Origin: Luteibacter sp. SG786
GTDB lineage: Bacteria; Pseudomonadota; Gammaproteobacteria; Xanthomonadales; Rhodanobacteraceae
Length of the DNA: 64,000 nt
NCBI RefSeq assembly: GCF_011759605.1
Contig: NZ_JAAOYX010000001.1
Coordinates: 930,001-994,000 of the forward strand
Direction: 5' to 3'
Below the pieces are notes generated by a model, which was given only the letters and a program-made list of their open reading frames with translations, was not told the origin of the DNA and searched no databases. Of this stretch, positions 63,456-64,000 are shown one piece after another; within the stretch, counting starts at the first letter, position 1; every line of letters starts with the position of its first letter. A program made the translations under genes and the position numbers.

Positions 63456-63712
63456 TCCTTCGGCCGCTGGGCCGTGACGTAGTTGGCGAACTTCACAGCA
63501 AGGTCTGCCCGGTCTTCGAGGCCCGTGAGCTTCTTTTCGCCTCTAACCCACGCCTCGCAACCCATGAAATAAGGCGCGACGGCCAGGACGGCCTTTTCCC
63601 AGAAGGCGACTTGGCCAGCCCTCACCGAAGCCTTCACCTCATCGGATTGCTGGCGCTTGCGGCCTGCGGCGTAGCCGCGTGCATAGGCCTGATTCTCGGA
63701 TTCCTTGCTCAT
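63452..63712 (-). CDS. Phage-type hypothetical protein (86 aa)
   Basis: The N-terminus is basic with a Gly/Ala/Arg-rich stretch (YARGYAAGRKRQQ), as seen in several phage early proteins. A helical region follows with AFWEKAVLAVAPYFMGCEAW. No function is known. The ATG overlaps the stop of the J-domain-like gene. Confidence 0.65.
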   Translation of the reverse strand: MSKESENQAYARGYAAGRKRQQSDEVKASVRAGQVAFWEKAVLAVAPYFMGCEAWVRGEKKLTGLEDRADLAVKFANYVTAQRPKE

Positions 63713-64000
63713 TCGAACTCCGAAATACCGTCTTCAACGAGACGGGCGTTGTAGGCATCGCGGATGCGCTGGCGCTGCTGATCCGCGTCGAGGTCGAGGT
63801 CGTCCACCGCGGCAAGGGCGGACTTGAATGCTTCGCGCGCTTCGCTGGTGGAGCAGTCGCGGGCCACGCCCAGGACGTCGCTCCAGTGCTGGCGCGCGGG
63901 AACAGGCGCGGTCGGGGGCGTCACACCTTGACGGGGCGCCGTTGCTGGCGAGGGCGTGGCGTGCACGGCCGGCACGAATGGCGGCAGGCTGATCGGTGCT
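63709..64000 (-). CDS. Partial protein with C-terminal J-domain-like region lacking HPD
   Basis: The frame is open to the right edge, so the 5' end is outside the window. The last 60 residues resemble a DnaJ J-domain (HWSDVLGVARDCSTSEAREAF, later QQRQRIRDAYNA), but the HPD tripeptide needed to stimulate DnaK is absent; the loop reads AVDDLDLD. A Pro/Ala-rich linker precedes it. In phage genomes such domains end replication-related or DNA-metabolism proteins, but the upstream domain is not visible here. Confidence 0.65.
   Translation of the reverse strand, partial: APISLPPFVPAVHATPSPATAPRQGVTPPTAPVPARQHWSDVLGVARDCSTSEAREAFKSALAAVDDLDLDADQQRQRIRDAYNARLVEDGISEFE

Overview
This 64 kb window is high-GC gammaproteobacterial chromosome. 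It most resembles the Xanthomonadales, family Rhodanobacteraceae (Luteibacter/Dyella type). That placement is inferred from gene order and family content: FabV as enoyl reductase, Kdo kinase KdkA, a DUF6165 gene beside a GT9 glycosyltransferase, tRNA-Ser/4.5S RNA/dnaX/ybaB/recR, the yceD-rpmF-fab-pab-mltG-tmk-holB-pilZ cluster, and a 14-gene nuo operon with separate nuoC and nuoD. No database search was possible.

Layout. 1-7.4 kb: the 3' part of ppiD, fabV, a gloB-mltD pair, a methyltransferase and a coupled rnhA-dnaQ pair. 7.5-12 kb is accessory: a DUF2778/Tlde1-like peptidoglycan-targeting toxin candidate coupled to a two-TM putative immunity protein, a PP2C phosphatase, tRNA-Ser(CGA), a GNAT enzyme, a small lipoprotein, and small unknown genes, one pair behind a very good sigma-54 promoter match. 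12-17.5 kb: a YihY-type membrane protein, an Nramp transporter and an LPS-core group (DUF6165, GT9, KdkA, MBL hydrolase). 17.5-21 kb: tRNA-Ser(GGA), 4.5S RNA, dnaX, ybaB, recR, hinT. 21-29.7 kb: a DUF418 membrane protein, Slp lipoprotein, the MoxR-DUF58-transglutaminase operon, a GT39-type transferase, Maf and a coiled-coil membrane protein. 29.8-41.7 kb: yceD-rpmF and type II fatty-acid synthesis (fabH, fabD, fabG, acpP, fabF), then pabB-pabC-mltG-tmk-holB in overlapping frames, a PIG-L deacetylase and pilZ. 41.7-56.7 kb: complete nuoA-N. 56.7-57.4 kb: a repeat-rich gene-free stretch. 57.4 kb: initiator tRNA. 57.5-64 kb: the left part of an integrated phage-like element, all on the minus strand, running off the window.

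How it works together. The fab block makes acyl chains on AcpP; FabV at the far left supplies the enoyl reduction step that the fab block itself lacks. PpiD, MltD, MltG and the LPS genes serve the envelope, and nuo powers the membrane. Many neighbours share a 1-10 nt stop/start overlap, implying translational coupling.

Most notable points: (1) a possible orphan toxin-immunity pair; (2) a large serine recombinase whose reading frame ends inside, and antisense to, the initiator tRNA gene, marking an attachment junction; (3) a sigma-54 promoter with leader peptide ahead of a small unknown gene that has a convergent paralogue; (4) a near-leaderless yceD promoter with a perfect inverted repeat in its spacer; (5) an apparent CTG start for fabH; (6) five copies of an 82-bp palindromic repeat, one inside the fab operon; and (7) a 235-bp segment bounded by 24-bp inverted repeats.
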